Part shown: piece by piece, positions 17,269 to 25,534 of the stretch
Position numbering within the stretch: position 1 is the stretch's first letter
Layout of the letters: each line of letters begins with the position of its first letter
Origin: an uncultured Bacillota bacterium
GTDB lineage: Bacteria; Bacillota; Clostridia; Peptostreptococcales; Anaerovoracaceae
DNA length: 57,156 nt
Reading direction: 5' to 3'
Assembly (NCBI GenBank): GCA_958448635.1
Contig: CAUDEQ010000004.1
Location: 1 to 57,156, forward strand
Notes under the pieces: generated by a model
What the model was told of the DNA's origin: nothing
The model's input: the letters and a program-made list of their open reading frames with translations, nothing else
Database searches by the model: none
Made by a program: the position numbers and the translations under genes

Positions 17269-18066
17269 TCATTTCAGCATCGTATTATATATAGTCTCAA
17301 TAACGGTCATATTCATCGCCGAGTCCTTTTTGCTGAAGGTCGCAATAAAATTTTCATACGGAAGCCAGCCGGAGCTTTGATAGTCATAAAGCTTGTTTTT
17401 TGATAGTCATAAAGCTTGTTTATCGTGTTGCCGTAGTACTCCCGGTTATCCATCATACCGAAATGCTCCCATATTATCATTCGCCCGTCAGATGGTCTCA
17501 CTATTGTAAAATCCGGCGCTACCGTTCTGTATTCCAAATCCATCGATCGATCATAAACATAATCCACGCCCTTCATCTCAAGAAATGTCCCGATAACAAG
17601 CTCCGCTTTAGAGCGAACCACCACACCTGCAGGCGTAACATGTATCCTTTCATTGTTGAGAAAGCCTCCGCTCTCGGTCACATCCTCGGCTCTGCCGGGT
17701 TTTAGCATAAAATCGCATAGCCTGAAGCCTTTGCCTATGTTTGTTTCCAGCTCGTGCAATGTCCTGTCCCCAAAGATCCACTCCTCTGTATTCATATTGC
17801 AATCTATCCAAAAGCTGAATAGTCTCTTCTATGCATTTCAGCATCATGTTATCCGGCTTCTTTTCAAGCAGCATCGAAACAAGCAGCGGATCTCTCATGC
17901 CCAAATACTTCTTTTCCCCATTTTTATTTATGTATGGGCGATGCTTTCCATGCTGAAATTTAAAAGATATCTCTCCTTCAGGGTGACGTTTTGACCTCTT
18001 CCTGTACTGTTTTTTCAAATCCTCATAAAGCTTCTTTTCCAGCAATATTTCCTTGTTGCTTATCAT
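17269..18066 (-). pseudogene. Broken gene for a nuclease-fold-like clostridial protein
   Basis: The N-terminal part reads from ATG 18066 (RBS GGGGGAAAG) to about 17790 and resembles clostridial proteins beginning KRHPEGEISFKFQHGKHRPY. The C-terminal part continues in another frame (17795 downward) with RSKAEL, APDFTIVRP and IIWEHFGMMD, a layout resembling PD-(D/E)xK-type folds. Two lesions are seen: an apparent one-base frameshift near 17790-17800, and a perfect 23-bp tandem duplication (17376-17421). Removing one copy restores the frame to give SSGWLPYENFIATFSKKD and a stop at 17269. Intact length would be roughly 260 aa. Function is unknown. A sequencing error could explain the first lesion but hardly the second. 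Confidence 0.75.
17376..17421. repeat. Perfect 23-bp tandem duplication inside the pseudogene
   Basis: Copies 17376-17398 and 17399-17421 are identical (TTTGATAGTCATAAAGC...). The 23-bp length is not a multiple of three and shifts the frame. Confidence 0.95.
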
Positions 18067-18307
18067 TTCTTTCCCCCTCTTCTAATCTCATAACCATACC
18101 CTCCTGAGCTCTTTTATTTCCCCCTCCTGCAAAATTTGTTTTCTTGACGTCCTTGATTGTATCACATGCTTGTCTTTCTTTCTTGATTTCCATTTTGTTC
18201 CATTTTGTTTGCTGTTTCAAGAATTAATTTTTGCTTTAATGTGGTTTTCATCCAAAGCGCACTTGTAGCGGCTCTCCGGGTGAAACATCATAAAATATGT
18301 GCCGCAA

Positions 18308-18347
18308 AAAAAGAAGCACCTTAACCGTGTGCCGATAAGACAGTAAT
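18308..18347. repeat. Left inverted repeat of the island
   Basis: AAAAAGAAGCA (18308-18318) then, after 17 bases, TAAGACAGTAAT (18336-18347). Both words recur inverted at the right end (24793-24804 and 24825-24835). Confidence 0.6.
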
Positions 18348-18395
18348 TTGAAGAAATTGTGAAATTGGCATCTGTCAAACAGGATTGGACAACAA

Positions 18396-18435
18396 ACAGA
18401 CGGCATTCAACTTCGGTTGGGTGCCGTCTGTTTTT
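18396..18435 (+). terminator. Strong terminator just inside the left end of the island
   Basis: ACAGACGGCA (18396-18405) pairs perfectly with TGCCGTCTGT (18422-18431); an inner CAAC-TTCG-GTTG extends the hairpin, followed by TTTTT. It probably stops host transcription from entering the island. Confidence 0.8.
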
Positions 18436-18614
18436 GTTCATTTTAAGGTTGAAAATCGCGTGTTTTTTGCCTTGTAAGGCAACGATAAAGACATGAATAA
18501 ATAGAGATGATTTCTTAGTGTTAAATTTCTCTCAAACGACGGATTACGACATAATGAACACAGATTGTTTGTAGGAAAAGTTACTTTTCAATGTGGCGAA
18601 TTTCGATAAATCTA

Positions 18615-18644
18615 TTGAGAATTGCACGCTTGATGTGCTATAAT
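18615..18644 (+). promoter_or_regulatory. Promoter of mcrBC
   Basis: TTGAGA (18615-18620), 18-bp spacer, consensus TATAAT (18639-18644), 30 bases before the mcrB start codon. Confidence 0.75.
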
Positions 18645-18656
18645 GTGTGTACACAC
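18645..18656. promoter_or_regulatory. Palindromic operator candidate at the mcrBC start site
   Basis: The perfect 12-bp palindrome GTGTGTACACAC directly follows the -10 box and would cover the transcription start. A near copy, GTGTGTACATACAC, lies at 22420-22433 in the same island. Confidence 0.5.
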
Positions 18657-18673
18657 TATTCAGGAGGTGCAGC

Positions 18674-20770
18674 ATGGCTATACCGAGGCTGAAAAAGCAG
18701 GATATCATTGATGCTCTAAACTTTATTGATGAGAATGGAGTACCCGAGCATAATATGAGCACCAAGTATGTTCTAGTGTCTGAAAGCGGGAAAAAGTATC
18801 CACCAAAGTATGTTGTGGCTGTGGCTGACCATTTGGCAAACGGTGCAGATATTTCAACCGAACCTTTTAATAGTGTTGATGCAAAAAACTATCTGGAAAG
18901 CCAAGGATTCACCATTGAAATGAAACAGCAGGAAAAATTTGAGCTGTCCATTACTGCCGATCGTGTAGAATCAACAGACGAACGCTTTACAATGGACAAC
19001 CTGAGTCTTGGGGATAACTATAAGCCTCTGGATGTCTATTTCGAAAGAGCAAACGGGGATATAATCAAGCGGGCCTACAGCAAAGGGGAAAGACGAAATT
19101 CCAATCAAACCATGCCGCGTATTGCCTGTCAGGTATTCGAGAAGCAGCTTGCCGCTTTATCAGTTGAGGATAAGGAGAGTTTTCCTGTCTGCAAGTACAA
19201 CCCAGACAGCGAAGTAATCAGAGGTATCTTCGCAAGTATTGACGAATTCAAAAAGTACCGTAATACGATAGAGTATCTGACATACGGTTATGGTAATGGT
19301 CGTCAGTTCGTTATCTATTGCTGGAATATTTTTTCTACAATTCTCTTCGTTCAGGAGTGCTTGAAACGATTCGGCGAGCCAAGTGATCAATTTATATTGA
19401 CATACCGCGAGAAGGACGAAAAAGAGACTGTAGCAACGGAAACAGAAGATCCTGTTAAAGAGGAACTAGTTCAGCAGTCCAACGGCTATCGAAACCCCTT
19501 CTCAGCAATGTTGATTGAATCGAAAAACCTGATTTTCAGAGGTGCGCCCGGTACCGGAAAATCCTACCTTGCTAAGGAAATCGCTACGGATATTATCAGC
19601 AATGGCTACTTCGATGATTACACACTACTTACTGAGGAGCAGAAAAAGCAGGTGGAGTTTGTCCAATTCCATCCGAGCTATGATTACTCTGATTTTGTTG
19701 AAGGGCTCAGGCCAAAGCTCAATGACGATGGGACGATGGGCTTTGAATTGCAGGATGGCATTTTTAAGAAGTTTGTTGCCCGTGCTAGAAAGAACTATGA
19801 GGACTCGCAAAAATCCAAAGAAATAGTGGAAAAGGAAGTCTCGGTTCAGGAATCATTGACAGAATTTTTCTCCGGTGTCGAGTTTGGTGTTGACACATTT
19901 AAGACGATCAACGGAAACGAATTTACCATTACCGGTGTGGATGATGGGCATATCAATATTTTCATTCCGGGAAACGCAACTGTCAACAGGCTTTCACTGA
20001 ATTTGGATGAAGTTAGAAAAATGCTTGAATCCGGGCAAAAGTTTGAAAAAATAAAGGATATTACGACCTTTTTTGGAAAGACTTTTGCTACACAGGGCTA
20101 TTCTTATGATTTTGCTATCTACAAGGCTATCAGATCCAAGAAAATCACGGCTTCAAAAGCAAAGGCGAAACAGGAAGAATTAAAAAAATACATATTCATC
20201 ATTGATGAGATCAACCGGGGCGAGATCTCAAAAATATTCGGTGAACTGTTTTTTGCGATAGACCCCGGTTATCGCGGCAAAGCTGGAGAAATCTCCACGC
20301 AGTATTCCAATCTACATTCTGATCCTGATGAAAAGTTCTATATTCCCGAAAATGTCTATATCATTGGCACTATGAACGATATTGACCGCTCAGTGGACAG
20401 CTTTGATTTTGCCATGCGTCGTCGCTTCCGTTTTGTAGAACTCAGAGCAGATGAGCGACTTGAGATGCTTGCATCATTGGAAAACGAAGAATTGGAAGCT
20501 GAGGCAATCAGGAGAATGACTGCACTCAATAAAGAGATTGCGGCTGTTGAGGACTTGAACGAAAATTACCAAATTGGCGCATCTTACTTCCTGAAACTAA
20601 GAACGCTTGATTTTGACCAGATTTGGACTGATTATCTACAACCGCTCTTACAGGAATATATTCAGGGAATGTATGACGAGAAAAGTCTTATGAATCGGTT
20701 TGCAAGAGCATACGGTTATCAAGAGCCTGCCCGAGGTGATTCGGATGAAGCTACTCAAGATCAAGGATAA
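18674..20770 (+). CDS. mcrB: McrB-type AAA+ GTPase of a type IV restriction system
   Basis: 698 aa from ATG 18674 with AGGAGGT in front; an upstream GTG frame is rejected. The N-terminal head (about 1-80; MSTKYVLVSESGKKYPPKY) resembles the head domain of ScoMcrA-like restriction proteins, followed by a middle recognition-like region to about 265. The motor has Walker A GAPGTGKS (about 290-297), Walker B YIFIIDEINRGEIS and the McrB signature MNDIDRSVDSFDFAMRRR. McrB assembles as a GTP-driven ring with McrC and restricts DNA with modified bases. The N-terminal domains differ from E. coli McrB, so the modification recognised is unknown. mcrC follows with a 26-bp overlap. Confidence 0.9.
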   Translation: MAIPRLKKQDIIDALNFIDENGVPEHNMSTKYVLVSESGKKYPPKYVVAVADHLANGADISTEPFNSVDAKNYLESQGFTIEMKQQEKFELSITADRVESTDERFTMDNLSLGDNYKPLDVYFERANGDIIKRAYSKGERRNSNQTMPRIACQVFEKQLAALSVEDKESFPVCKYNPDSEVIRGIFASIDEFKKYRNTIEYLTYGYGNGRQFVIYCWNIFSTILFVQECLKRFGEPSDQFILTYREKDEKETVATETEDPVKEELVQQSNGYRNPFSAMLIESKNLIFRGAPGTGKSYLAKEIATDIISNGYFDDYTLLTEEQKKQVEFVQFHPSYDYSDFVEGLRPKLNDDGTMGFELQDGIFKKFVARARKNYEDSQKSKEIVEKEVSVQESLTEFFSGVEFGVDTFKTINGNEFTITGVDDGHINIFIPGNATVNRLSLNLDEVRKMLESGQKFEKIKDITTFFGKTFATQGYSYDFAIYKAIRSKKITASKAKAKQEELKKYIFIIDEINRGEISKIFGELFFAIDPGYRGKAGEISTQYSNLHSDPDEKFYIPENVYIIGTMNDIDRSVDSFDFAMRRRFRFVELRADERLEMLASLENEELEAEAIRRMTALNKEIAAVEDLNENYQIGASYFLKLRTLDFDQIWTDYLQPLLQEYIQGMYDEKSLMNRFARAYGYQEPARGDSDEATQDQG

Positions 20771-22064
20771 CTCACAACCGAAAAAAATTGCTTTTTCCCC
20801 AATAGGAAAGCTGACGGGCAAAATTGCCGATAAAACATTGGGGCAGCTTGAGCGTGAAGGGGTATTCGTATTCCCTGAAATTATAAAAGATGCAGAGGAT
20901 ATAACGCAAGAGCAGATGCTCCTACAAAGTGTTAACGATACCTATCGTTCTGGCAATGTGATGGGCTTTCTTGGCTACGGTGATGAGCGGCTAATTATCG
21001 AATCACGATTTTGCAGAGATGGTGAGGATTACTTTTTCCAGTATCTTTTGGACAAGGTTCTGGACTTCCCAAACATTGTGGATTTGGAATCAGATGCCAA
21101 TCAAGATAATCGGTTGTTCAATTTTTTGCTGTTCCTTTTTCCGCATTATCTAAAGGCTGCGATGCGAAAAGGCTTGTTTAAGAAGTATATCCACCGCGGA
21201 TATAATGACGGAAATGTGAAAGGTGCCATTGATGTCGCAAGGCATATAAAGTTGAACACCCCATTTGTAGGAAATGTTGCATATAGTCAGCGTGAGTTTT
21301 CTTACGATAACAGTCTGATGGAGTTGGTGCGGCATACCATTGAGTTTATCAAAAGAAAGCCTTATTGGGGCAAACTCCTTGTCAAAGTAAAAGATGAGGT
21401 AAAACTTGTAATAGACGCAACTCCGGGATATGCACCGTATAACCAGCAAAAAATTATTGAGCAGAATAAAAATAACGCTGTCCGCCATGCTTATTTTCGG
21501 GAGTATTCCGCTTTGCAGAGATTATGTCTTTTGATCCTTCAACATCAGAAACATCAAATCGGTCTGGGGTCAAGACAGATATACGGCATACTGTTTGACG
21601 GTGCATGGCTGTGGGAAGAATATATCAACTCGCTTATCGGGGATATCTTCTACCATCCGATGAATAAGAGCGGCAAAGGTGCTCAGAGACTGTTTAATGG
21701 AAATGTTGGACTTATCTATCCTGATTTCATCAGCCGAGATAGCAAGATGCGGCTCATTGCAGACGCTAAATATAAGCCGATTGACAACATCGGCAATCGG
21801 GACTATTTGCAGGTGCTTGCCTATATGTTCCGCTTTGATGCGAAATCTGGTTATTACCTCTATCCCGAAGCAGAAGGCTATGAAGATCTGAAGCTGTGGA
21901 TGAACTGTGGCTCGACCTATGAGGCAAATGTTATGCCGCGTAACGATATCAGCGTTACTAAGCATGGATTAAAAATCCCCGTAGATGCAAAGGATTATTC
22001 AGAGTTTATCGCAAGATTAAAGATTCAAGAACAGGAATTTAGAAGCGTGTTTTTCTCAAAATAA
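20745..22064 (+). CDS. mcrC: McrC-type nuclease subunit
   Basis: 439 aa from ATG 20745, preceded by CGAGGTGATT; it overlaps the end of mcrB in another frame, which implies coupled translation. McrC stimulates McrB GTP hydrolysis and carries the cleavage site. The PD-(D/E)xK nuclease signature is visible as YPDF...LIADAKYK in the last third (about residues 325-345). The N-terminal region (TGKIADKTLGQLEREG) is the McrB-contacting part by family analogy. Both signatures look intact, so the pair should be functional. Confidence 0.9.
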   Translation: MKLLKIKDNSQPKKIAFSPIGKLTGKIADKTLGQLEREGVFVFPEIIKDAEDITQEQMLLQSVNDTYRSGNVMGFLGYGDERLIIESRFCRDGEDYFFQYLLDKVLDFPNIVDLESDANQDNRLFNFLLFLFPHYLKAAMRKGLFKKYIHRGYNDGNVKGAIDVARHIKLNTPFVGNVAYSQREFSYDNSLMELVRHTIEFIKRKPYWGKLLVKVKDEVKLVIDATPGYAPYNQQKIIEQNKNNAVRHAYFREYSALQRLCLLILQHQKHQIGLGSRQIYGILFDGAWLWEEYINSLIGDIFYHPMNKSGKGAQRLFNGNVGLIYPDFISRDSKMRLIADAKYKPIDNIGNRDYLQVLAYMFRFDAKSGYYLYPEAEGYEDLKLWMNCGSTYEANVMPRNDISVTKHGLKIPVDAKDYSEFIARLKIQEQEFRSVFFSK

Positions 22065-22089
22065 TCTGCTAGAATAAAGAGGAATTCCA

Positions 22090-22287
22090 ATGTCAGATAA
22101 CAGAAATCGCAAAAGACCGATACAGGTTAAATTTTTTGTAAATGCCACAGAACTTGAATTGATAAAAAGCCGGATGACTGATTTAGGGATGGACAATCTT
22201 AGTGCCTATCTTCGTAGCACGGCGCTTGGAGGAACTTATGAAAATCAGAAAGCGGGCGACAGTACGGAAACGAAAACGAACAACTGA
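22090..22287 (+). CDS. MobC-like ribbon-helix-helix protein
   Basis: 65 aa. The sequence RKRPIQVKFFVNATELELI...MDNLSAYLR has the pattern of the short relaxosome accessory protein MobC and related ribbon-helix-helix proteins (basic N-terminus, beta strand, two helices). MobC-like proteins bind oriT and help the relaxase nick DNA. No relaxase gene follows, unlike intact mobilisable elements, so it may act as a DNA-binding repressor or serve a relaxase supplied in trans. It has its own GAGGAAT ribosome site 25 bp after mcrC. Confidence 0.65.
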   Translation: MSDNRNRKRPIQVKFFVNATELELIKSRMTDLGMDNLSAYLRSTALGGTYENQKAGDSTETKTNN

Positions 22288-22340
22288 AAATTAAATTATT
22301 CAGCACCCGTGGTGCGCAGCCAATTTCTCTGAAATTGTTG

Positions 22341-22440
22341 AAGGGTTTGGGGTGTTCCCCAACAAGAAAGCACGCAAGTGGGTACCGCCGTACCCTGCTT
22401 GCCAGATATGAAAATCGCAGTGTGTACATACACCTGCTGT
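22341..22440 (+). other. oriT-like hairpin region (gene-free gap 22288-22649)
   Basis: Two hairpins follow the MobC-like gene: TTGGGG-TGTT-CCCCAA (22347-22362) and GCAAG-TG-GGTAC-CGCC-GTACC-CTG-CTTGC (22374-22402). This layout of adjacent inverted repeats next to a mobC-like gene is typical of transfer origins. A further 8-bp inverted repeat (GTCAATGG/CCATTGAC) lies near 22540-22580, and a weak TTGACG-N17-TATCCG promoter candidate at 22576-22604. No protein is seen in the gap. The oriT call is inference. Confidence 0.45.
22420..22433. promoter_or_regulatory. Second copy of the GTGTGTACA operator-like word
   Basis: GTGTGTACATACAC, a near copy of the perfect palindrome at 18645-18656, upstream of the tnpW-like and recombinase genes. 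Possibly a shared regulator site for the island. Confidence 0.35.
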
Positions 22441-22649
22441 GCTTGCTATTCTCCGCTTCCCCATAATAGCAAGTGCCATTTTCAAGTGGAAATTGGCGAC
22501 AACCGCCGCCTTGGCTGCCAAAAAGCGAAACGGGCGGGCGCTGTCAATGGCGGCGTGAGCCGTTCATCTTGACCATTGACGGCGGCCGGCTGTTTTGCTA
22601 TCCGCAGGGTTTGAATGGAATCGAATGAAAGAAAAGGAGGCGCAGCCTA

Positions 22650-23042
22650 ATGAGCAAAAAGGGTAACGATGATGAAATCATTGAGCTGACCGAGGATGAG
22701 CTTTCCGAGATTTTAGGGGACGATGATTTTGACAGTGAAGGCGGATTTGACGAAATCCCAACTTTCCAATTTTCCAATTCAGACCCTTACGCCAAAGTTA
22801 CGCCCCGATCCGAGGATGCACCTAAGCGTGATTTTTCCTTTGATGAAAACGGAAATATCGTGGTTAAGAATCCGTCGGCGTTTTGGCTTCCCGATGTAAA
22901 AATCGTAGAGGTTATCGGCGGTACTGAATACACGGTGACAGGCAGCTATGACGGTGAGGAAAGGCTCAACCGAAAGCTCAAACGCATTATGGAGCAGAAC
23001 GCTGCCGATGATGAAAATGATATCACGGAGGATGGCGAATGA
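22650..23042 (+). CDS. TnpW-like acidic transposon protein
   Basis: 130 aa preceded by AAAGGAGG. The first 60 residues are very acidic (IELTEDELSEILGDDDFD). The last 45 (VKIVEVIGGTEYTVTGSYDG...KLKRIM) resemble the small TnpW protein of Tn4451-type elements, whose function is unknown. The stop codon overlaps the first possible start of the recombinase gene (ATGA), so the two are likely co-translated. The acidic N-terminal extension relative to the usual short TnpW is unusual; it could mimic DNA or be a protein-binding tail. Confidence 0.6.
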   Translation: MSKKGNDDEIIELTEDELSEILGDDDFDSEGGFDEIPTFQFSNSDPYAKVTPRSEDAPKRDFSFDENGNIVVKNPSAFWLPDVKIVEVIGGTEYTVTGSYDGEERLNRKLKRIMEQNAADDENDITEDGE

Positions 23043-24760
23043 CAAACGGCACCTCTTTTGATATAACCCAAGAATCCAATCCTGTTCAGACAGTTGCCCC
23101 TACCGACAAGGAGGCTAATGATATGTTGAGGGCAACAGAAAAAATTACCGCATTGTATTGCAGACTTTCACAGGAGGATGCGCTGAATGGGGAGAGTAAC
23201 TCCATAACCAATCAAAGGCGTATCCTCGAAGCATACGCCCGTGAGCACCGCTTCACAAACCTCGCGTTTTTCGTGGATGATGGATATAGTGGGACCGATT
23301 TCAACCGTCCCGGCATACAGAAATTGCTGGCGGAAGCGGAGGCAGACAGGGTGTCCACCATCATTGTCAAAGACCTCAGCCGCTTTTCACGAAACTCCGC
23401 TATGGCGGGTATGTTTATCAATTTCACTTTTGCCGAGCATGGCGTCCGCTTCATTGCAATCAATGATAACTACGACACGATCGATCCCAACAGCATCGAC
23501 AACGATTTTGCCGGAATCCGGAACTGGTTCAACGAATTTTATGCGCGGGATACCAGCCGCAAAATCCGTGCAGTCAACAAGGCAAAAGGCGAGCGAGGCG
23601 AACGACTGACAACGAATGTCCCGTATGGATACAAAAAGAATCCCGATGACCCGAAGAAGTGGATTGTGGACGAGGAAGCGGCACGGATTGTCAAAAGGAT
23701 TTTTGCGCTCTGCATGGAGGGCAAAGGTCCGAGCCAAATTGCCGCACAGCTTGAAAAAGAGCAGGTACTCAACCCCACTGCCTACAAACAGCGGCAGGGG
23801 CGCAAAACACCGCATCAGACACCAGAGAACGAATATCGCTGGCATGAGAGCACCGTCGCCTATATTCTCGAATACAGGGAATATACCGGCTGCACGGTCA
23901 ACTTCAAGACCTACACCAACTCTATTTGGGACAAGAAGCAGCGGGACACCCCAGAGGAAAACAGGAAGGTTTTTGAAAACACCCATCCGGCGATCATTCC
24001 TGTGGAAGTGTTTGATAAGGTGCAGGAAATCCGGCAGCAACGCCATCGCAGAACGGCAACGGGCAAGAGCAATATGTTCTCTTGTCTCGTGTTCTGCAAT
24101 GACTGCAAACAGAAGCTGTACTACTCTACCACAAGCTACTTTGAAAAGCGGCAGGACTTCTTTATTTGTTCCACCCATCGGGCAAACAAGGACAAGTGCA
24201 GTGGGCACTATATCCGCGCCGTTGTGCTGGAACAGCAGGTCTGGAAACACATCCAGGAGGTTATCTCGGTAGTCACCCGCTACGAGGCTTACTTCCGTGC
24301 AGAGATGGAACAGAGGCTCCGTGTCCAGAGTGAAGAAACGATACGGATACATAAAAAGCGGTTAGCGCAGGCTGAGAAACGCATCAGCGAGTTAGACCGC
24401 CTTTTCATCCGTATTCACGAGGATAATGTAGCTGGACGGCTCGATGACGAGAAATTTGCCATGATGAGCACGAACTACACCCAGGAGCAAGCCGACCTCA
24501 AAACAGAAGCTAAAAGTCTGCAACAGGAAATTCAGGAACAGGAACGACAGGCAGAGAACTTAGAGCAGTTTATCTATCGAGTACACAAAAACAGCACCCT
24601 CACGGAGTTGACCCCATATGCGCTCAGGGAGCTTGTGAAGGCGGTTTATGTGGAAGCACCGGACAAGTCCAGCGGGAAAAGAAAGCAGAAGATTCACATC
24701 TCGTATGACCTTATCGGCTTTATCCCCGTGGATGTGCTGTTAAAAGCGGAACAGGCATGA
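23039..24760 (+). CDS. Large serine recombinase (TnpX/TndX type)
   Basis: 573 aa from the overlapping ATG at 23039 (GGAGG in front). An internal ATG at 23123 with AAGGAGG begins the conserved part and is an equally good start. The catalytic serine is S44 in YCRLSQEDAL; resolvase motifs SGTDFNRPG, VKDLSRFSRN and AVNKAKGERGE follow. Then come a recombinase domain (VPYGYKKNPDD...), a zinc beta-ribbon with cysteines in FCNDCKQKL and FICSTHR...KCSGHY, and a coiled-coil (about 440-525). It would excise and integrate the island through a covalent serine-DNA link with dinucleotide overlaps. All key residues are present, so it is probably active. Confidence 0.92.
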   Translation: MTNGTSFDITQESNPVQTVAPTDKEANDMLRATEKITALYCRLSQEDALNGESNSITNQRRILEAYAREHRFTNLAFFVDDGYSGTDFNRPGIQKLLAEAEADRVSTIIVKDLSRFSRNSAMAGMFINFTFAEHGVRFIAINDNYDTIDPNSIDNDFAGIRNWFNEFYARDTSRKIRAVNKAKGERGERLTTNVPYGYKKNPDDPKKWIVDEEAARIVKRIFALCMEGKGPSQIAAQLEKEQVLNPTAYKQRQGRKTPHQTPENEYRWHESTVAYILEYREYTGCTVNFKTYTNSIWDKKQRDTPEENRKVFENTHPAIIPVEVFDKVQEIRQQRHRRTATGKSNMFSCLVFCNDCKQKLYYSTTSYFEKRQDFFICSTHRANKDKCSGHYIRAVVLEQQVWKHIQEVISVVTRYEAYFRAEMEQRLRVQSEETIRIHKKRLAQAEKRISELDRLFIRIHEDNVAGRLDDEKFAMMSTNYTQEQADLKTEAKSLQQEIQEQERQAENLEQFIYRVHKNSTLTELTPYALRELVKAVYVEAPDKSSGKRKQKIHISYDLIGFIPVDVLLKAEQA

Positions 24761-24779
24761 CCGAAATCATGCCTGTTCC
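24748..24779 (+). terminator. Hairpin at the recombinase stop codon
   Basis: GGAACAGGCATGA pairs perfectly with TCATGCCTGTTCC (13 bp, loop of 6); the stop codon TGA is in the stem. It is followed by AAAAAGTTTT, a poor U-tract, so termination strength is uncertain. Confidence 0.65.
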
Positions 24780-24792
24780 AAAAAGTTTTAAT

Positions 24793-24835
24793 ATTACTGT
24801 CTTACCAGCAGGGGGCTTTTCAGATGCTTCTTTTT
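24793..24835. repeat. Right inverted repeat of the island
   Basis: ATTACTGTCTTA (24793-24804) and TGCTTCTTTTT (24825-24835), the complements of the left-end words. The first segment matches over 16 of 18 bases. Confidence 0.6.
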
Positions 24836-25015
24836 GACTCTATATTATATATATCTCCGCTGCATATGTCTTCAATACACATGTCTCCACTGCGCTCAAG
24901 GCTTCATTTTGCTTTTTCTAATCTCAGCCATATGATATATTAGTTTCGGCTGTAATTATTCTCCGCTGTGGTTAGTTTCCGTTTTGATTAGTCTCCGCTG
25001 CGTCCGCAGTGCGTA

Positions 25016-25498
25016 TTATTCCTCAGTTATGATCACTTTCTTCATTTTCTGCGCCTTCTTAGGTTTATCCATCATGTCTCTGTCCTGCATAACGATGGTA
25101 TCGGCAGCTTCCATGCCCTCGATGATCTTTCCGAAGGCTGCATACTGCCCGTCCAGATGCGGTGCATCGGCAACCATGATGAAGAACTGCGAGCCTGCCG
25201 AATCAGGCATCATGGATCTTGCCATGGAAAGCACGCCTCGTGTGTGCTTCAGATCGTTCTGAAAGCCGTTGCTGCTGAATTCGCCCTTGATGCTCCAACC
25301 CGGGCCGCCTGTACCGTTGCCCTTAGGACAGCCGCCCTGGATCATGAATCCCGGAATTACTCTGTGGAAAATCAGTCCGTCATAAAATCCGTCGTTTACC
25401 AGCTTTTCAAAGTTTTCAACTGTTTCAGGTGCGATTTCAGGGTAGAGCTCGCCCTTCATGATATCGCCGTTTTCCATCTCGATGATTACATATTTCAT
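25016..25498 (-). CDS. Cyclophilin-type peptidyl-prolyl isomerase
   Basis: 160 aa, the size of single-domain bacterial cyclophilins. FHRVIPGFMIQGG, GGPGWSIKGEF and SAGSQFFIM are the catalytic and substrate-binding signatures, with the active-site arginine in FHRV. There is no signal peptide, so it acts in the cytoplasm, speeding cis-trans isomerisation before proline. The ATG has AGGAGGAAA in front. It lies 36 bp downstream of the Nudix gene, last of this minus-strand run, and borders the island's right end, whose spacer contains several TCTCCGCTG words. Confidence 0.93.
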   Translation of the reverse strand: MKYVIIEMENGDIMKGELYPEIAPETVENFEKLVNDGFYDGLIFHRVIPGFMIQGGCPKGNGTGGPGWSIKGEFSSNGFQNDLKHTRGVLSMARSMMPDSAGSQFFIMVADAPHLDGQYAAFGKIIEGMEAADTIVMQDRDMMDKPKKAQKMKKVIITEE

Positions 25499-25534
25499 CC
25501 TAATTTCCTCCTGTCGATTTTTAAATTATAATTT

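Larger units (their letters stand above)
18308..24835. mobile_element. Serine-recombinase mobile island carrying McrBC
   Basis: About 6.5 kb of plus-strand genes set in a long minus-strand region. The ends share an imperfect inverted repeat: AAAAAGAAGCA plus TAAGACAGTAAT on the left (18308-18347) and their complements on the right (24793-24835). The recombinase gene is next to the right end, as in Tn4451/Tn5397-like elements. Cargo is mcrBC; a MobC-like gene and an oriT-like region suggest past mobilisation. The exact crossover dinucleotides are not resolved, and boundaries may be off by about 10-20 bases. Confidence 0.75.

Noticed and set aside
18217..18441. Minus-strand 74-codon frame at the left end of the island
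   Set aside because: It runs through the strong terminator hairpin and the left inverted repeat and has no ribosome site.
23387..24352. Minus-strand open frame of 321 codons across the recombinase gene
   Set aside because: Opposite strand of a clear serine recombinase; no recognisable domain.
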